From an uncultured Clostridia bacterium (GTDB lineage Bacteria > Bacillota > Clostridia > Lachnospirales > Lachnospiraceae), in contig CANRWA010000012.1 of assembly GCA_947643415.1 (NCBI GenBank), positions 1-64,000 on the forward strand: DNA of 64,000 bases, in the 5' to 3' direction. Shown here in pieces: positions 36,723 through 46,340 of the stretch (within the stretch, counting starts at the first letter, position 1; every line of letters begins with the position of its first letter). Below the pieces are notes generated by a model. That model made no database searches. It saw nothing but the letters and a program-made list of their open reading frames with translations, and was not told the origin of the DNA. The translations under genes and the position numbers were made by a program.

Positions 36723-37409
36723 CTATTCATCCAATTCGCCCCGGATCGCCTGCATACGCATGTCAAGGAGTGCACTGACCTCGGCACATTCTCTCAGCTC
36801 CGCCCGGAGCCTGGCATTATTCTGTCCTTTTTTATAATAAATGCGGTGTTCCAGGCTTGCCCAGAAATCCATGGCAATGGTGCGCAGCTGTACTTCCACT
36901 TTCATCATCCTTTTTTCATTATGCAGATAGATCGGCGTCTGCACAATGAGATGAAGGCTGCGGTATCCATTCTCCTTTGGGTTTTCGATGTAATCTTTTT
37001 TCTTGAGCAGGGTAATGTCATCCTGTCCAAGCAGATAATCACTGAGAAGATAAATGTCATCTGCAAATGCACAGACCACCCTGACACCTGCGATATCGTT
37101 CAATTCTTCCTCAATCACAGCTGCACTAAACGGCAGGTTTTTGCGCTGCAGTTTCTCAATGATGCTTTCCGGGGACTTCAGCCTTGATTTGATGGTCTGG
37201 ATCGGATTGCGGTCATAGGTAAGGGAAAATTCCTTATTCAGTACATTGAACTTTGTCTCCACTTCCATGATCGCACAGCGATAATATGTCATAAGGGCAC
37301 GGAAAGCCTCTCCCTCCTCCAGGATCATTCCCACAGCATCGTTGCCGAGAAGCCGCTCTACAAAGCTTTCATCCAGATGAATTCCATCATTTGCATTTTC
37401 CCTTTCCAC
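36723..37409 (-). CDS. Small alarmone synthetase ((p)ppGpp synthetase, RelA/SpoT domain)
   Basis: A 228-residue single-domain pyrophosphokinase that would make (p)ppGpp from ATP and GDP/GTP. The synthetase motifs are visible: RNPIQTIKSRLKSPESIIEKL, DIAGVRVVC, ENPKENGYRSLHLIV and VEVQLRTIAMDFWASLEHRI. There is no hydrolase or regulatory domain, so it belongs with RelP/RelQ-type enzymes. It is the last gene of a five-gene run and lies 14 bp after the AbiEi-like gene. Toxic ToxSAS enzymes are the alternative; the motifs look closer to housekeeping RelQ. Confidence 0.9.
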   Translation of the reverse strand: MERENANDGIHLDESFVERLLGNDAVGMILEEGEAFRALMTYYRCAIMEVETKFNVLNKEFSLTYDRNPIQTIKSRLKSPESIIEKLQRKNLPFSAAVIEEELNDIAGVRVVCAFADDIYLLSDYLLGQDDITLLKKKDYIENPKENGYRSLHLIVQTPIYLHNEKRMMKVEVQLRTIAMDFWASLEHRIYYKKGQNNARLRAELRECAEVSALLDMRMQAIRGELDE

Positions 37410-37423
37410 AACTCTCCCTCCTG

Positions 37424-38029
37424 TTACTCTTCCACATACTCTCTGGCAATCTTTCCAAAGCGCATACGGTCTGCATATTCCAAAAGATGTTTTGGTTTCT
37501 TTTTCTTTGAATTTTTGTAACTATCTACCACAAGCTGCACCATATCATGGCCGATCTCTTTCTCCAGGCGAATACAGTCGCAGACACTCCGGTCCAGGTC
37601 ATATACGCGGATGATTCCGGATGGCGTCCTTTTCTCAACGATATCATCCGAAAATGCATGTACAGAGAAATAGTGACGGGACACCGGGAATGTGAGTTTC
37701 ATGCCACCACGGTCTGTCCGCGCTGTAGCGATGTAAAGCTTATCCGGTTCTTCTGTTATCAGTCCATGATAATAACAGGCACTGAGTGCACAGATCACCG
37801 CCTTGGGATTTGTCATGCATGCCTCGATCATCTTATAATGTTTTGGCTTTTTCCGTCCTGTCATAAGATTCCAGTAATTTCCATGGGACACTCTTTCAAT
37901 CTTCCCATCCTGAAGCATGGAACGGATCTGTATCGTTGTGATCTTATTTGCAAGAAGTTCCCTGGCAGGGAGATAACCGCCCGCCTCCTCAAACAGCTCA
38001 TTTACTTTGTCATATGTTCTCTTTAACAT
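37424..38029 (-). CDS. AbiEi-like antitoxin/regulator domain protein
   Basis: A 201-residue protein with an N-terminal winged-helix-like part (about 1-60, with ARELLANKITTIQIRSMLQDGKIERVSHGNYW). A C-terminal domain follows with AVICALSACYYHGL and RTPSGIIRVYDLDRSVCDCIR, as in the transcriptional antitoxins of type IV AbiE systems. The usual partner AbiEii nucleotidyltransferase is absent. Instead the next gene is a small alarmone synthetase. It lies 10 bp after the transglutaminase gene. It may be an orphan regulator. Confidence 0.75.
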   Translation of the reverse strand: MLKRTYDKVNELFEEAGGYLPARELLANKITTIQIRSMLQDGKIERVSHGNYWNLMTGRKKPKHYKMIEACMTNPKAVICALSACYYHGLITEEPDKLYIATARTDRGGMKLTFPVSRHYFSVHAFSDDIVEKRTPSGIIRVYDLDRSVCDCIRLEKEIGHDMVQLVVDSYKNSKKKKPKHLLEYADRMRFGKIAREYVEE

Positions 38030-38039
38030 GTTGTCCTCC

Positions 38040-40511
38040 TTATAATACCATTATATACATATAATAAAGTTTTTTCATTATCTTTGCATCATCATAGGCT
38101 TTCCGCCGAATGGCATCAAACTGCATCCGGAATTCAGCAAGTTCCGCCTCTGTGATATCATCTGGCCCAAAGCGGGCGTGGTAAACCAGGCTGACATACT
38201 GTATGATCTGGTCCGCAGGCATATTCACCGCTTCTGAGATCGCTGCGGCATAAACGGCAACAGGCTGTCCTTTATAAGCAGCCCCCCTGGCGTTAAACAA
38301 TGGCATCAGGTGCCTGTGTGCCATCCGTATCCGCCTCTTTATGCGAAGGCTCTGCAGGCTCTTCCTGAAGAGATAACTACGAATCCTCCTCTCACCCTCC
38401 AGCACGACAACGATAAGCACCAGCACAGCAAGAATCTCAAGAATAAGCCGGATCACTTTAGAAGAAGTACTTTCTGAGGCAGGAAGCCCTCCCTGCTCCC
38501 CATTCGGGTCCGTATCTTTTTGAATATCATCAAAGGTCATATTCTCTTCTGGTACCTGTGTTACCGCCGGGGTCGGAGTCGCCAGTTCCGGTTCCTCCTG
38601 AGGGGGGTCCTCTGGCGTATCCTGTTTGTCCGGTTCAGAATCCTTCTGCTGGTCATCAGAAGAATTATTCCCCTGCTGACTGAAATTATCTTCTCCGATT
38701 CCCGGTGTCACCTCAAGAGGTACAAATCCATATTTATCTGTATACACCTCAATCCATGCATGGGCATCACTGTCCGGAACAAGGATCTCAGCATTCTTTT
38801 CCGTTCCCGCTGTCAGCTCTTCCGGGGAGATGTACATCCCTTCCACATACCGCGTTGGGATACCCACACTTCTGAGCAGCATGGCTGCTGTTGTAGCATA
38901 ATAAGTACAATATCCCTTCTTTCCCTCATTCAAGAAATATTCTACGGTATCCCTGTCTGACGGCGTTCTTCCCGGCGCCAGGGTATATTCTGTATTCTTT
39001 GCAATATACGTCCGTGTCAGTCTCAGGACCGCCTCCGTCTGGTCTATCCCATTCTGAAGCTGCTCATACTTGCCTCCATTGTCATCCAGGTATTTTTTAT
39101 AATCATCACAGACTCCTGCCAGCGTGTCTGGCACCTGCAGGTAATATTTCTTTGCGAAATCCGTCATAAGCCTACGCTGCGTCAATGTATTGTACCAGAA
39201 TACATCATCCAGCATCGAAAAATTCTGTGCCAGGAGGTCCCGGCGCATTACCGCAGGAGATGTAAGATAATAATCCACTGTATAATCAATCCCGCCAGTC
39301 TCTATCGTTGTCTTCCCATCTGAATCTGACTGAAACGGTACTGTCGGCAAATAAGGAACCAGATAATTCCCATAACCAAATGCCAGATTGCGGATACGGA
39401 GGGTTCCCTGTGCCCACTTATCCCTTGACCTGTCTTTTACCCCGTTATCCAACTGTATATGCCATGCATCCGGTGCCACCCCCTGCTGTTCCAGGGCAGC
39501 CAGATCCGACATATATCCCTCGTCTTTCTGCAGGGATGACCACTCATTATTCTCATAATGGTCACCCACATACCCTTTCAGATACAGACCATAGTTATTG
39601 TTTACTGTGCCGGATATCTTCAGCATGGTCTCTCCTGTATAATCCACCTCCTGTTTTCCGCCAATCTCGCCATAATCAATCGCATCTCCGTTAAAATGTG
39701 CCTTTACCCATGAGAAAACATCTTCGCCGCTCCAGGCCATCAATGCCACAACAGAATTCTTTGTCTCGGTGATATCATCCTTATGTGCATCATAACGTGA
39801 GGGCGGCATAAAAAGGTATGTAATCCCGCCGACAGACAGTCCGATCAGCATAAGCAGAACAGATAGCTTCTGGCGCATCCTCCGGTCTGTGGCATCTGTT
39901 TTGAGATGGCGTGTGCCGATAATGGACACCGCCACGATAAGATAAGTAAAAAGATTAGAAAAATATCCCAGCCTTCCGACCACCAGGGGAAGGATCACAA
40001 AAGGCACCGTAGCTGCGAGAAAAACGGCAGAACGGCGGCGACGGTAAAAAAAACCGCTGATGACCACGATAAGATATACTCCAAGAAGGATCAGGACAAA
40101 TGAAGTACAGAACCGGACACTGGCACTTTCCCTCTCCGGATCATAGGCGAGAAGCGTCAGTTTACTCCCTGAATAACTCATAAATCCTTTCAGAAAACCA
40201 TTTACGATCAGCACAAATCCTTTCTGGACCTGGCTTCGGAAATAGAATATGATCATAGCAAAAAAAACCGTGATGCCGGCAATACCATATATTTTCCCAT
40301 TATGGAATGTCTCCAGCACAGTGAAAAGACCATAGAAAAGAAAGGCGGCCAGCAACATGACAAGCGTGCATACTCCCCTGCTGAATGACAGCTCCAGACT
40401 GGTGGCAGTACACATGACCGCTGAATAAACACCCAGAAACACCAGGATCACCTGGCTGATTTCCAATATGAAATTGATCAGTTTATTGTTTCTAGACTTC
40501 AAATCTTTCAC
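38040..40511 (-). CDS. Membrane transglutaminase-like protein (TgpA-type)
   Basis: An 823-residue protein. About six hydrophobic segments lie in residues 1-240, then a large extracytoplasmic part. The transglutaminase core has Cys in EGKKGYCTYYATTAAMLLRS, His in DSDAHAWIEVYTDKYGFVP and the following Asp/Glu residues. A Pro/Glu-rich linker (about 620-670), another membrane helix (about 690-708) and a cytoplasmic DUF4129-like tail complete it. This is the TgpA partner of MoxR/DUF58 operons. The start overlaps the DUF58 gene by 20 bp. Confidence 0.9.
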   Translation of the reverse strand: MKDLKSRNNKLINFILEISQVILVFLGVYSAVMCTATSLELSFSRGVCTLVMLLAAFLFYGLFTVLETFHNGKIYGIAGITVFFAMIIFYFRSQVQKGFVLIVNGFLKGFMSYSGSKLTLLAYDPERESASVRFCTSFVLILLGVYLIVVISGFFYRRRRSAVFLAATVPFVILPLVVGRLGYFSNLFTYLIVAVSIIGTRHLKTDATDRRMRQKLSVLLMLIGLSVGGITYLFMPPSRYDAHKDDITETKNSVVALMAWSGEDVFSWVKAHFNGDAIDYGEIGGKQEVDYTGETMLKISGTVNNNYGLYLKGYVGDHYENNEWSSLQKDEGYMSDLAALEQQGVAPDAWHIQLDNGVKDRSRDKWAQGTLRIRNLAFGYGNYLVPYLPTVPFQSDSDGKTTIETGGIDYTVDYYLTSPAVMRRDLLAQNFSMLDDVFWYNTLTQRRLMTDFAKKYYLQVPDTLAGVCDDYKKYLDDNGGKYEQLQNGIDQTEAVLRLTRTYIAKNTEYTLAPGRTPSDRDTVEYFLNEGKKGYCTYYATTAAMLLRSVGIPTRYVEGMYISPEELTAGTEKNAEILVPDSDAHAWIEVYTDKYGFVPLEVTPGIGEDNFSQQGNNSSDDQQKDSEPDKQDTPEDPPQEEPELATPTPAVTQVPEENMTFDDIQKDTDPNGEQGGLPASESTSSKVIRLILEILAVLVLIVVVLEGERRIRSYLFRKSLQSLRIKRRIRMAHRHLMPLFNARGAAYKGQPVAVYAAAISEAVNMPADQIIQYVSLVYHARFGPDDITEAELAEFRMQFDAIRRKAYDDAKIMKKLYYMYIMVL

Positions 40512-41616
40512 CTCGTAAATCCATCACTTCCAGGCGGTCGCGGACCAGCCCCATGGACTCCAGTTCTGTGTGCCCGGCGACCGTCAGGTACATTGCTGAT
40601 TCCAGCGGCCTGCCTTCTTCCCAGGCAAGGTATGTCTGCACCAGCTCATCTGCATCCTTTGTAATGCGGCATTTAAACAGATCCTGAAACATCCACAGAA
40701 GTTCCTCCTCATGCTCCACAATACGCTCCTGTATCACCTCATTTTCCCTGTCATACCATATATATTTCTGTGGAATGGCATTCTCGATCATGTACATTGA
40801 CACAGAATAGATCCCCTGTACAAGCAGATTACTGTTTTTATGCCTCTGCTCCGCATTTTCTCCAACCACACATAGATCCACAAATATATTGATTACCTTA
40901 GTCAGTGGAAGGCTGCCCTCTTTTACCATAAGGCTGCCTGTCTTCCCACTGAGTTTCCAGTGTATTGTCTGAATCTTGTCCCCATCTGCAAATTCCCTGA
41001 CATTGAAGATCTCTGATGGGTCATCCCCTTTTTTATAAAGGGAAAAACGGTCACTGTCTTCCTCCGTCTCGTTGTACCATCCGTCCCTGTCCAGATACAT
41101 CTCCCTCAGTGGCGGAAGAACCAGTACATTCTGCGTCTCAAAATTTTTGCCCACTGTCCAGGCAAATATGTTCAGATAATCATATATCCTTACTTTCTCA
41201 ACCTTAATCGCTACATTTCCACAGTTCTGCATTACCACCGGAATCCTTCGGTCACGTTTTCTTCCTGAATCCACAGAAAAACGCACTTTCATCTTCCCCT
41301 TTTCCCCAGAGAAAAGATTTTCATACCGCACCTGTGCGATTCCCTTTGTCACCGGGAGAATCCGGTTGCCATTTTCCACAGACAAAGTAATAGACGCCCG
41401 GGCAGGTTTCTCCATCGCCTCTTTCTCTGTCACAGGATTCTTCGAATCCACAGATACTGTTATCCGCAATCTCTGCAGGATCAGAAGCGCCAGCATGACC
41501 ATCGGCATGATAATAAGCATCCCCATTATCGCCACTGTACCAAATTCCATATAGAAAATCGAGATGAACAATCCCAGTAGAAAAAGAAATACATAAAGAA
41601 GTGTTCCTATCGTCAT
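40492..41616 (-). CDS. DUF58-domain membrane protein
   Basis: A 374-residue protein with two N-terminal hydrophobic segments (about 5-22 and 29-48). The DUF58 signature YKKGDDPSEIFNVREFADGDKIQTIHWKLSGKTGSLMVKE lies near the middle. DUF58 proteins accompany MoxR AAA ATPases and are thought to be their substrates or adaptors at the membrane. It is 12 bp after the MoxR gene and overlaps the transglutaminase gene start. The ribosome site is AGGAGGAGACGTCG. Confidence 0.9.
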   Translation of the reverse strand: MTIGTLLYVFLFLLGLFISIFYMEFGTVAIMGMLIIMPMVMLALLILQRLRITVSVDSKNPVTEKEAMEKPARASITLSVENGNRILPVTKGIAQVRYENLFSGEKGKMKVRFSVDSGRKRDRRIPVVMQNCGNVAIKVEKVRIYDYLNIFAWTVGKNFETQNVLVLPPLREMYLDRDGWYNETEEDSDRFSLYKKGDDPSEIFNVREFADGDKIQTIHWKLSGKTGSLMVKEGSLPLTKVINIFVDLCVVGENAEQRHKNSNLLVQGIYSVSMYMIENAIPQKYIWYDRENEVIQERIVEHEEELLWMFQDLFKCRITKDADELVQTYLAWEEGRPLESAMYLTVAGHTELESMGLVRDRLEVMDLRGERFEV

Positions 41617-41628
41617 CGACGTCTCCTC

Positions 41629-42555
41629 CTACAATTTCGGTACCGGTACTTTATTTACGATCTCCTCTACCACATCCTGCTCTGTAATATGTGCCATACG
41701 GGCTTTACCATTCAGCAGGAGACGGTGTGCCAGTACAGCAGATGCCACTCCCTGTATATCTTCCGGCAGTACAAAAGTACGTCCTTTCACGAAAGCACGT
41801 CCCTTTGACATATCCATAAACGCCAGTGTCCCACGCGGGCTGACACCCAGTGAGATCATGGCATGTTTCCTCGTCCCATCCACAATGCGTGACAGGTATT
41901 TGAGCACCTTATCATCAACATAGATCTGCTTCACCTGATCCTGCATCTGAAGCAGCTCTCTCTTGGAAATGATCTCCTGTATAAAATCCAGCGGGTTGAT
42001 ATCCTGCCGCTCCTTGATCAGGCGCATCTCTTCTTCCATCGTAGGATATCCCATAGACAGGCGGATCATAAAACGGTCAAGCTGGGATTCCGGCAGCATC
42101 TGTGTTCCGGCAGAGCCAACCGGATTCTGTGTTGCCACAACGACAAAAGGATTGGGAAGCTGTCTGGTAACACCGTCTACTGTTACCTGTCCCTCTTCCA
42201 TAACCTCCAGAAGGGCAGACTGGGTCTTCGTTGATGTACGGTTAATCTCATCGGCAAGCATCAGGTTGCAGAGGATCGCCCCCGGCTTATACTGAAATTC
42301 ACCATCTGCCCCGATCATATTAAATCCCACAACATCGCTGGGAAGTACATCCGGAGTAAACTGCAGACGCCGTTCGGTCAGTTCCATAGCGCGTGAAAAA
42401 GCCACCGCCAGCGTCGTCTTCCCCACCCCTGGTACATCCTCGATCAAAATATGTCCCTTGGCAAGAATCGCTGTCATCACCAGTTCAATCGCTTCGTCTT
42501 TCCCCCGGATCACTTTGCCAACCTCATTTAGTATCGCTTCAATCTTTTCGTTCAC
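41629..42555 (-). CDS. MoxR-family AAA+ ATPase
   Basis: A 308-residue chaperone-like ATPase. Walker A is EDVPGVGKTT and Walker B is MLADEINRTSTKTQSALLEVMEE. Sensor 1 is FVVVATQNPVGSAGTQMLPESQLDRFM, and the lid region has RGTLAFMDMSKGRAF. MoxR proteins assemble or activate partner complexes, often with DUF58 and transglutaminase proteins as here. A GTG start at 42555 follows AAAGGAGAAGATAAG; a longer upstream reading lacks a ribosome site. It heads the five-gene run. Confidence 0.93.
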   Translation of the reverse strand: MNEKIEAILNEVGKVIRGKDEAIELVMTAILAKGHILIEDVPGVGKTTLAVAFSRAMELTERRLQFTPDVLPSDVVGFNMIGADGEFQYKPGAILCNLMLADEINRTSTKTQSALLEVMEEGQVTVDGVTRQLPNPFVVVATQNPVGSAGTQMLPESQLDRFMIRLSMGYPTMEEEMRLIKERQDINPLDFIQEIISKRELLQMQDQVKQIYVDDKVLKYLSRIVDGTRKHAMISLGVSPRGTLAFMDMSKGRAFVKGRTFVLPEDIQGVASAVLAHRLLLNGKARMAHITEQDVVEEIVNKVPVPKL

Positions 42556-42677
42556 CTTATCTTCTCCTTTCCTGTTCCGCAGACAGGGCATCCCCTATGT
42601 TATGAAAGAAAACGCCGTTTCTGTCCGGCGTTCCCTGTCCGGCAAGATACCGGTATATATCTCATTTCCGTAATACA

Positions 42678-43976
42678 CTAGGATACTTTCATTTTAAATT
42701 TGCGGACAGCACGTTCATCCTCTGCATCTATTTTATCTATATTGCCGCCAATCCCCCGGATCTTTTCTTCGAAATTCTCATATCCGCGCTCAATGTAATG
42801 TATATGGTCTATGCTGGTAAATCCCTCTGCTGCCAGCCCCGCCATAACAAGTGCTGCTCCTGCCCGAAGATCCGGTGCACTCACAGCAGCTCCGGAGAAT
42901 CCATCTACTCCCGTGATAAAAGCTGCATTTCCTTCTACCGTGATATTTGCCCCCATACGGCGCAATTCACCCACATATTTCAGCCGCGTCTCAAAGATGG
43001 TCTCTGTGACAATACTGGTTCCCTCTGACAGGGCAAGGAGTGTCGTCATCTGTGGCTGCATATCAGTGGGAAAACCCGGATATGGCATTGTCTTAACGTT
43101 GGCATAAGACAGCCTGTGATCTGCCACAACATGGACACAGTCATCAAATTCTTCCACCCTGGCACCAATCTCTACCAGCTTCGCAGTAATGGCCTCCAAA
43201 TGCTTGGGAATCACATTTTTTATATATACATCCCCGCCAGTGGCTGCCACTGCAAGCATGTATGTCCCCGCCTCGATCTGATCCGGGATAATGGAATATT
43301 CACTGCCATGCAGGGATTCCACACCACGGATACGGATGGCATCCGTTCCGGCACCCCTGATATTCGCTCCCATACTGTTCAGGAAGTTCGCCACATCTAC
43401 AATATGAGGTTCTTTTGCAGGATTTTCAATGATCGTCCTGCCCTCTGCCATACAGGCTGCCATCATAATATTAATGGTTGCCCCGACACTGGGGCAGTCC
43501 AGATAAATATGTTCCCCTGCCAGACGCTCCGCCCTGGCATCAATCTTTCCATGATGGATCGTTACCTCAGCGCCAAGCTGCTCAAATCCTTTGATATGCT
43601 GGTCAATAGGACGACTTCCGATCTGGCATCCGCCCGGGAGTGCCACAAGCGCTTTCTTATATTTCCCCAAAAGTGCTCCGACAAGGTAATAAGAACCACG
43701 TATCTTACGGATCGCATCCTCATCTACACTCATATTATTGATCAAAGCTCCATTTATTTTCACGGTGTGTGTATCCATTCTCTCTACAATGGCACCGATT
43801 CCTTCTATCGCATCCAATAATACATGGACATCATCCACATCTGGAAGATTCTCAATCGTCACCGGCTCATTCGCCATAATCGCCGCAACAATGATCCCCA
43901 GGGCAGCATTCTTCGCACCACCTATGGTCACTTCTCCCCTTAATGGCGTTCCACCTTTAATAATGTATTGTTTCAT
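42678..43976 (-). CDS. murA: UDP-N-acetylglucosamine 1-carboxyvinyltransferase
   Basis: A 432-residue enzyme for the first committed step of peptidoglycan synthesis, adding enolpyruvate to UDP-GlcNAc. The catalytic loop is ALPGGCQIGSRPIDQHIKGF, with the fosfomycin-target Cys present. Further family segments are KGGTPLRGEVTIGGAKNAAL at the N-terminus and YPGFPTDMQPQ. The ATG at 43976 follows CTGTGGAGGTAATA. It is about 120 bp upstream of the MoxR operon. Confidence 0.96.
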   Translation of the reverse strand: MKQYIIKGGTPLRGEVTIGGAKNAALGIIVAAIMANEPVTIENLPDVDDVHVLLDAIEGIGAIVERMDTHTVKINGALINNMSVDEDAIRKIRGSYYLVGALLGKYKKALVALPGGCQIGSRPIDQHIKGFEQLGAEVTIHHGKIDARAERLAGEHIYLDCPSVGATINIMMAACMAEGRTIIENPAKEPHIVDVANFLNSMGANIRGAGTDAIRIRGVESLHGSEYSIIPDQIEAGTYMLAVAATGGDVYIKNVIPKHLEAITAKLVEIGARVEEFDDCVHVVADHRLSYANVKTMPYPGFPTDMQPQMTTLLALSEGTSIVTETIFETRLKYVGELRRMGANITVEGNAAFITGVDGFSGAAVSAPDLRAGAALVMAGLAAEGFTSIDHIHYIERGYENFEEKIRGIGGNIDKIDAEDERAVRKFKMKVS

Positions 43977-44092
43977 TATTACCTCCACAGATAGAAACGT
44001 AATCTGGTCTAACTATTTCCATACATCATTGTAATAGTATAACACAAATTTGACATTTGTAAAACGGCAATTTGAATACTTTTCACAAAAAA

Positions 44093-44665
44093 TTAGTGCT
44101 GCTTTTTCACAGAATAACCAAATTTTCCGATTTTCCTGCCCAATTCAAAATATTCTCCATGGGAATATGTAACAAGCCCAGTATCATTTAATTTGAATTT
44201 GCCACTGTCGTCCATATATTTCTCACTGATCTGCACTGCCACTACCTCTGCCAGGAACATATGATGGCTTCCCAGCTCCATCACTTCCCTCACCCTGCAT
44301 TCCAGGCTCAGCGGGCTCTCTGCTATGACAGGTGCATATTCCAGTTCCCTCGCAGGCGCAGCAGTGAGGTTCATACTGGCAAATTTATCTACATCCCTCC
44401 CTGACTTCACGCCACACCAGTCTGTGGCATAGGTAAGCTCTTTGGTAGTCAGGTTAATGGCAAATTCACCCGTCTCACGGATCAGCCCGTAAGAATACCG
44501 CTCCGGCCTCACGGAGATGGATACCATCACCGGATCCGAACAGACCGTCCCGGTCCAGGCAATAGTGACAATATTTTTCTTCCCATCCCGTCCGGCACAG
44601 CTCACCATCACTGCAGGAACCGGATAAAGCATATTGCCAGGTTTCCACAACTGTTTTTTGTCCAT
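44093..44665 (-). CDS. Flavin reductase-like FMN-binding protein
   Basis: A 190-residue protein of the flavin reductase/FMN-binding split-barrel family. Typical segments are YPVPAVMVSC, the VTIAWTGTVCSDPVMVSISVRPERYS strand pair, GEFAINLTT and HHMFLAEVVAV. Members reduce FMN with NAD(P)H or bind FMN for electron transfer. The start ATG at 44665 follows GAGAGGGGAGATAGTAAGT. It lies 39 bp after the degenerate AAA-like gene on the same strand. Confidence 0.88.
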   Translation of the reverse strand: MDKKQLWKPGNMLYPVPAVMVSCAGRDGKKNIVTIAWTGTVCSDPVMVSISVRPERYSYGLIRETGEFAINLTTKELTYATDWCGVKSGRDVDKFASMNLTAAPARELEYAPVIAESPLSLECRVREVMELGSHHMFLAEVVAVQISEKYMDDSGKFKLNDTGLVTYSHGEYFELGRKIGKFGYSVKKQH

Positions 44666-44703
44666 ACTTACTATCTCCCCTCTCCAAAGCATTCAAAAGT
44701 ATC

Positions 44704-46254
44704 CTACATACGTATCTTATAGGTCAGCTTTTCAGACAATTCCCCATACATCGCGAGAAAGCAGTCCACTTCATCAAAAGGCCCTGACAACATCACGATC
44801 ACCCTGTCCCCGTTCTCCTCCATCATGGCAAGAAGGTCCTTCACTGTCTTTTCTGTCATCTCCGGTGCATTTGTAACCAACATGCAGGTTCCTGACAATT
44901 TCTCCACCTGTTCAGAAAGTTCCAGCTGGTTCAGCTTATCCGCAGCGATCTTTGCGATCTTTCTCATGGGCATCTGTGGCTGCCGGCGGTGCAGCTCTTT
45001 CGTAATGCGCTTTGCCACAGCAAGTACGATCCTCTCTTCCCCGCCGGCAAAGACGAAATGTGCCTCTCCGCCATCTCTGCGCAGATGTGCAATGGTACTT
45101 TTCAGCGTGCGGTATGAGACACCCCTTGCCGAGATGTCCTCTGGATCATCTTCCAGTTCCTCGTCTGGATCAAACATCGGGGCCTGTCCCTGAAGTGCGT
45201 TCTCTCTCTTAACTACAACTGGTTCTGACACATAATCCCCTGTATACCCTGCCATCTCATCTTCCGATGCCGGCTCTTCCCGCATAGTTCTCTCCTGTGC
45301 ACTCTCTTCCTGTGCAATCTCTTCCGGTAAGGCCCTTTCCTGTACAGTCTCTTCCGGAACAACAGCCTCTTTCACTGTTACTTTGGACATAGTTACTTCC
45401 GATGTCCTTACCTCTGACACGGATTCCTCCAGTCCCTCATCTTCTCCCACTGCTACATTTTCAACCAGCTCATCCTGCACCCTGTCTTCCGGCTCTGCTT
45501 CCGGAATCATTTTCTTAGCTGGCTTTTTCGGTTTTTCTTTCTTTTTATTTTTATATGGAGCAGATACCGTCTCTTCCTCCAGATCTGTAATATCTGCCGT
45601 CGGTGCAGCATAAGATATAAACTCTGTCCGTTCCGGTTCTTCCGGCTCTGGAATCTCTACATCTTTCGGCGGCTGCCAGTCGGGCGCTTCACAGCGCCGC
45701 ATCAGCTCCATCGCCTTTTCCACGATCCTTCCCTCGCCAAACCACAGCTTCAGGTCTCTGCACTCCTGAATACACTCTTCCCGCATCCCCTCCATCTCAT
45801 ACAGAAGAGCAAGCTGGTATCCCCACTCCTCTGTATATTCTTCTTTTTTCAACTCCTCCAGAATATTGATCAGGGTCGTCCGGGAATCCCCCTGGGCTTT
45901 CGCCAGCAGATACCGAAGTTCATAAGTATCCAGTGTGGCCTCCCCGGCAAATTCATAGGCAAGGAAAAGTTCCCTTGCCTCATCCATATTTCCCATCCGG
46001 ATCACCAGGCGGAGCAGCCGGTTCAGTATATAACGGGAATGTGTTCTATTATATATGATAAAAAAAATTTCTTTTTTTTCATTCAGTCTCTCTGCTTTTT
46101 CGTAAAGATCTGCAAAAAGGTACAGATCCTCCAGAGATTCTACCTCTGTCAGTGGGAGCGTATCAATCATTTCCAAAGCCTGTACGTATTTTCTTTCCTG
46201 TACAAGGTCACGTATCTGCGCACATCTGCGCACCATATCATGTCTTTTCCCCAT
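44704..46254 (-). CDS. TPR-like protein with degenerate AAA-type C-terminus, unknown function
   Basis: A 516-residue soluble protein. Residues about 1-190 are helical and TPR-like. Residues about 200-390 form a long Glu/Pro/Val-rich, low-complexity linker. The C-terminal about 120 residues follow the order of a CbxX/SpoVK-type AAA domain (IVLAVAKRITKEL, KIAADKLNQL, CMLVTNAPEM, LLAMMEENGDRVIVMLSGPFDEV), but no Walker A or acidic Walker B is present. That suggests a non-catalytic AAA relative. The ATG at 46254 follows AAGGAGCAGGATACGA. It sits just after the SRP RNA terminator. Confidence 0.6.
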   Translation of the reverse strand: MGKRHDMVRRCAQIRDLVQERKYVQALEMIDTLPLTEVESLEDLYLFADLYEKAERLNEKKEIFFIIYNRTHSRYILNRLLRLVIRMGNMDEARELFLAYEFAGEATLDTYELRYLLAKAQGDSRTTLINILEELKKEEYTEEWGYQLALLYEMEGMREECIQECRDLKLWFGEGRIVEKAMELMRRCEAPDWQPPKDVEIPEPEEPERTEFISYAAPTADITDLEEETVSAPYKNKKKEKPKKPAKKMIPEAEPEDRVQDELVENVAVGEDEGLEESVSEVRTSEVTMSKVTVKEAVVPEETVQERALPEEIAQEESAQERTMREEPASEDEMAGYTGDYVSEPVVVKRENALQGQAPMFDPDEELEDDPEDISARGVSYRTLKSTIAHLRRDGGEAHFVFAGGEERIVLAVAKRITKELHRRQPQMPMRKIAKIAADKLNQLELSEQVEKLSGTCMLVTNAPEMTEKTVKDLLAMMEENGDRVIVMLSGPFDEVDCFLAMYGELSEKLTYKIRM

Positions 46255-46278
46255 TCGTATCCTGCTCCTTACTGACAA

Positions 46279-46318
46279 AAAAACCTCCAATATTGTATCT
46301 TGCTTGCAATAGGAGGTA
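46279..46318 (-). terminator. Terminator of the SRP RNA gene
   Basis: On the minus strand AATACCTCCTATTG / CAATATTGGAGGT is followed by TTTTTTT, 25 bp after the RNA 3' end. Confidence 0.9.
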
Positions 46319-46340
46319 TTTTTCATTTTTATTCTAAAAT

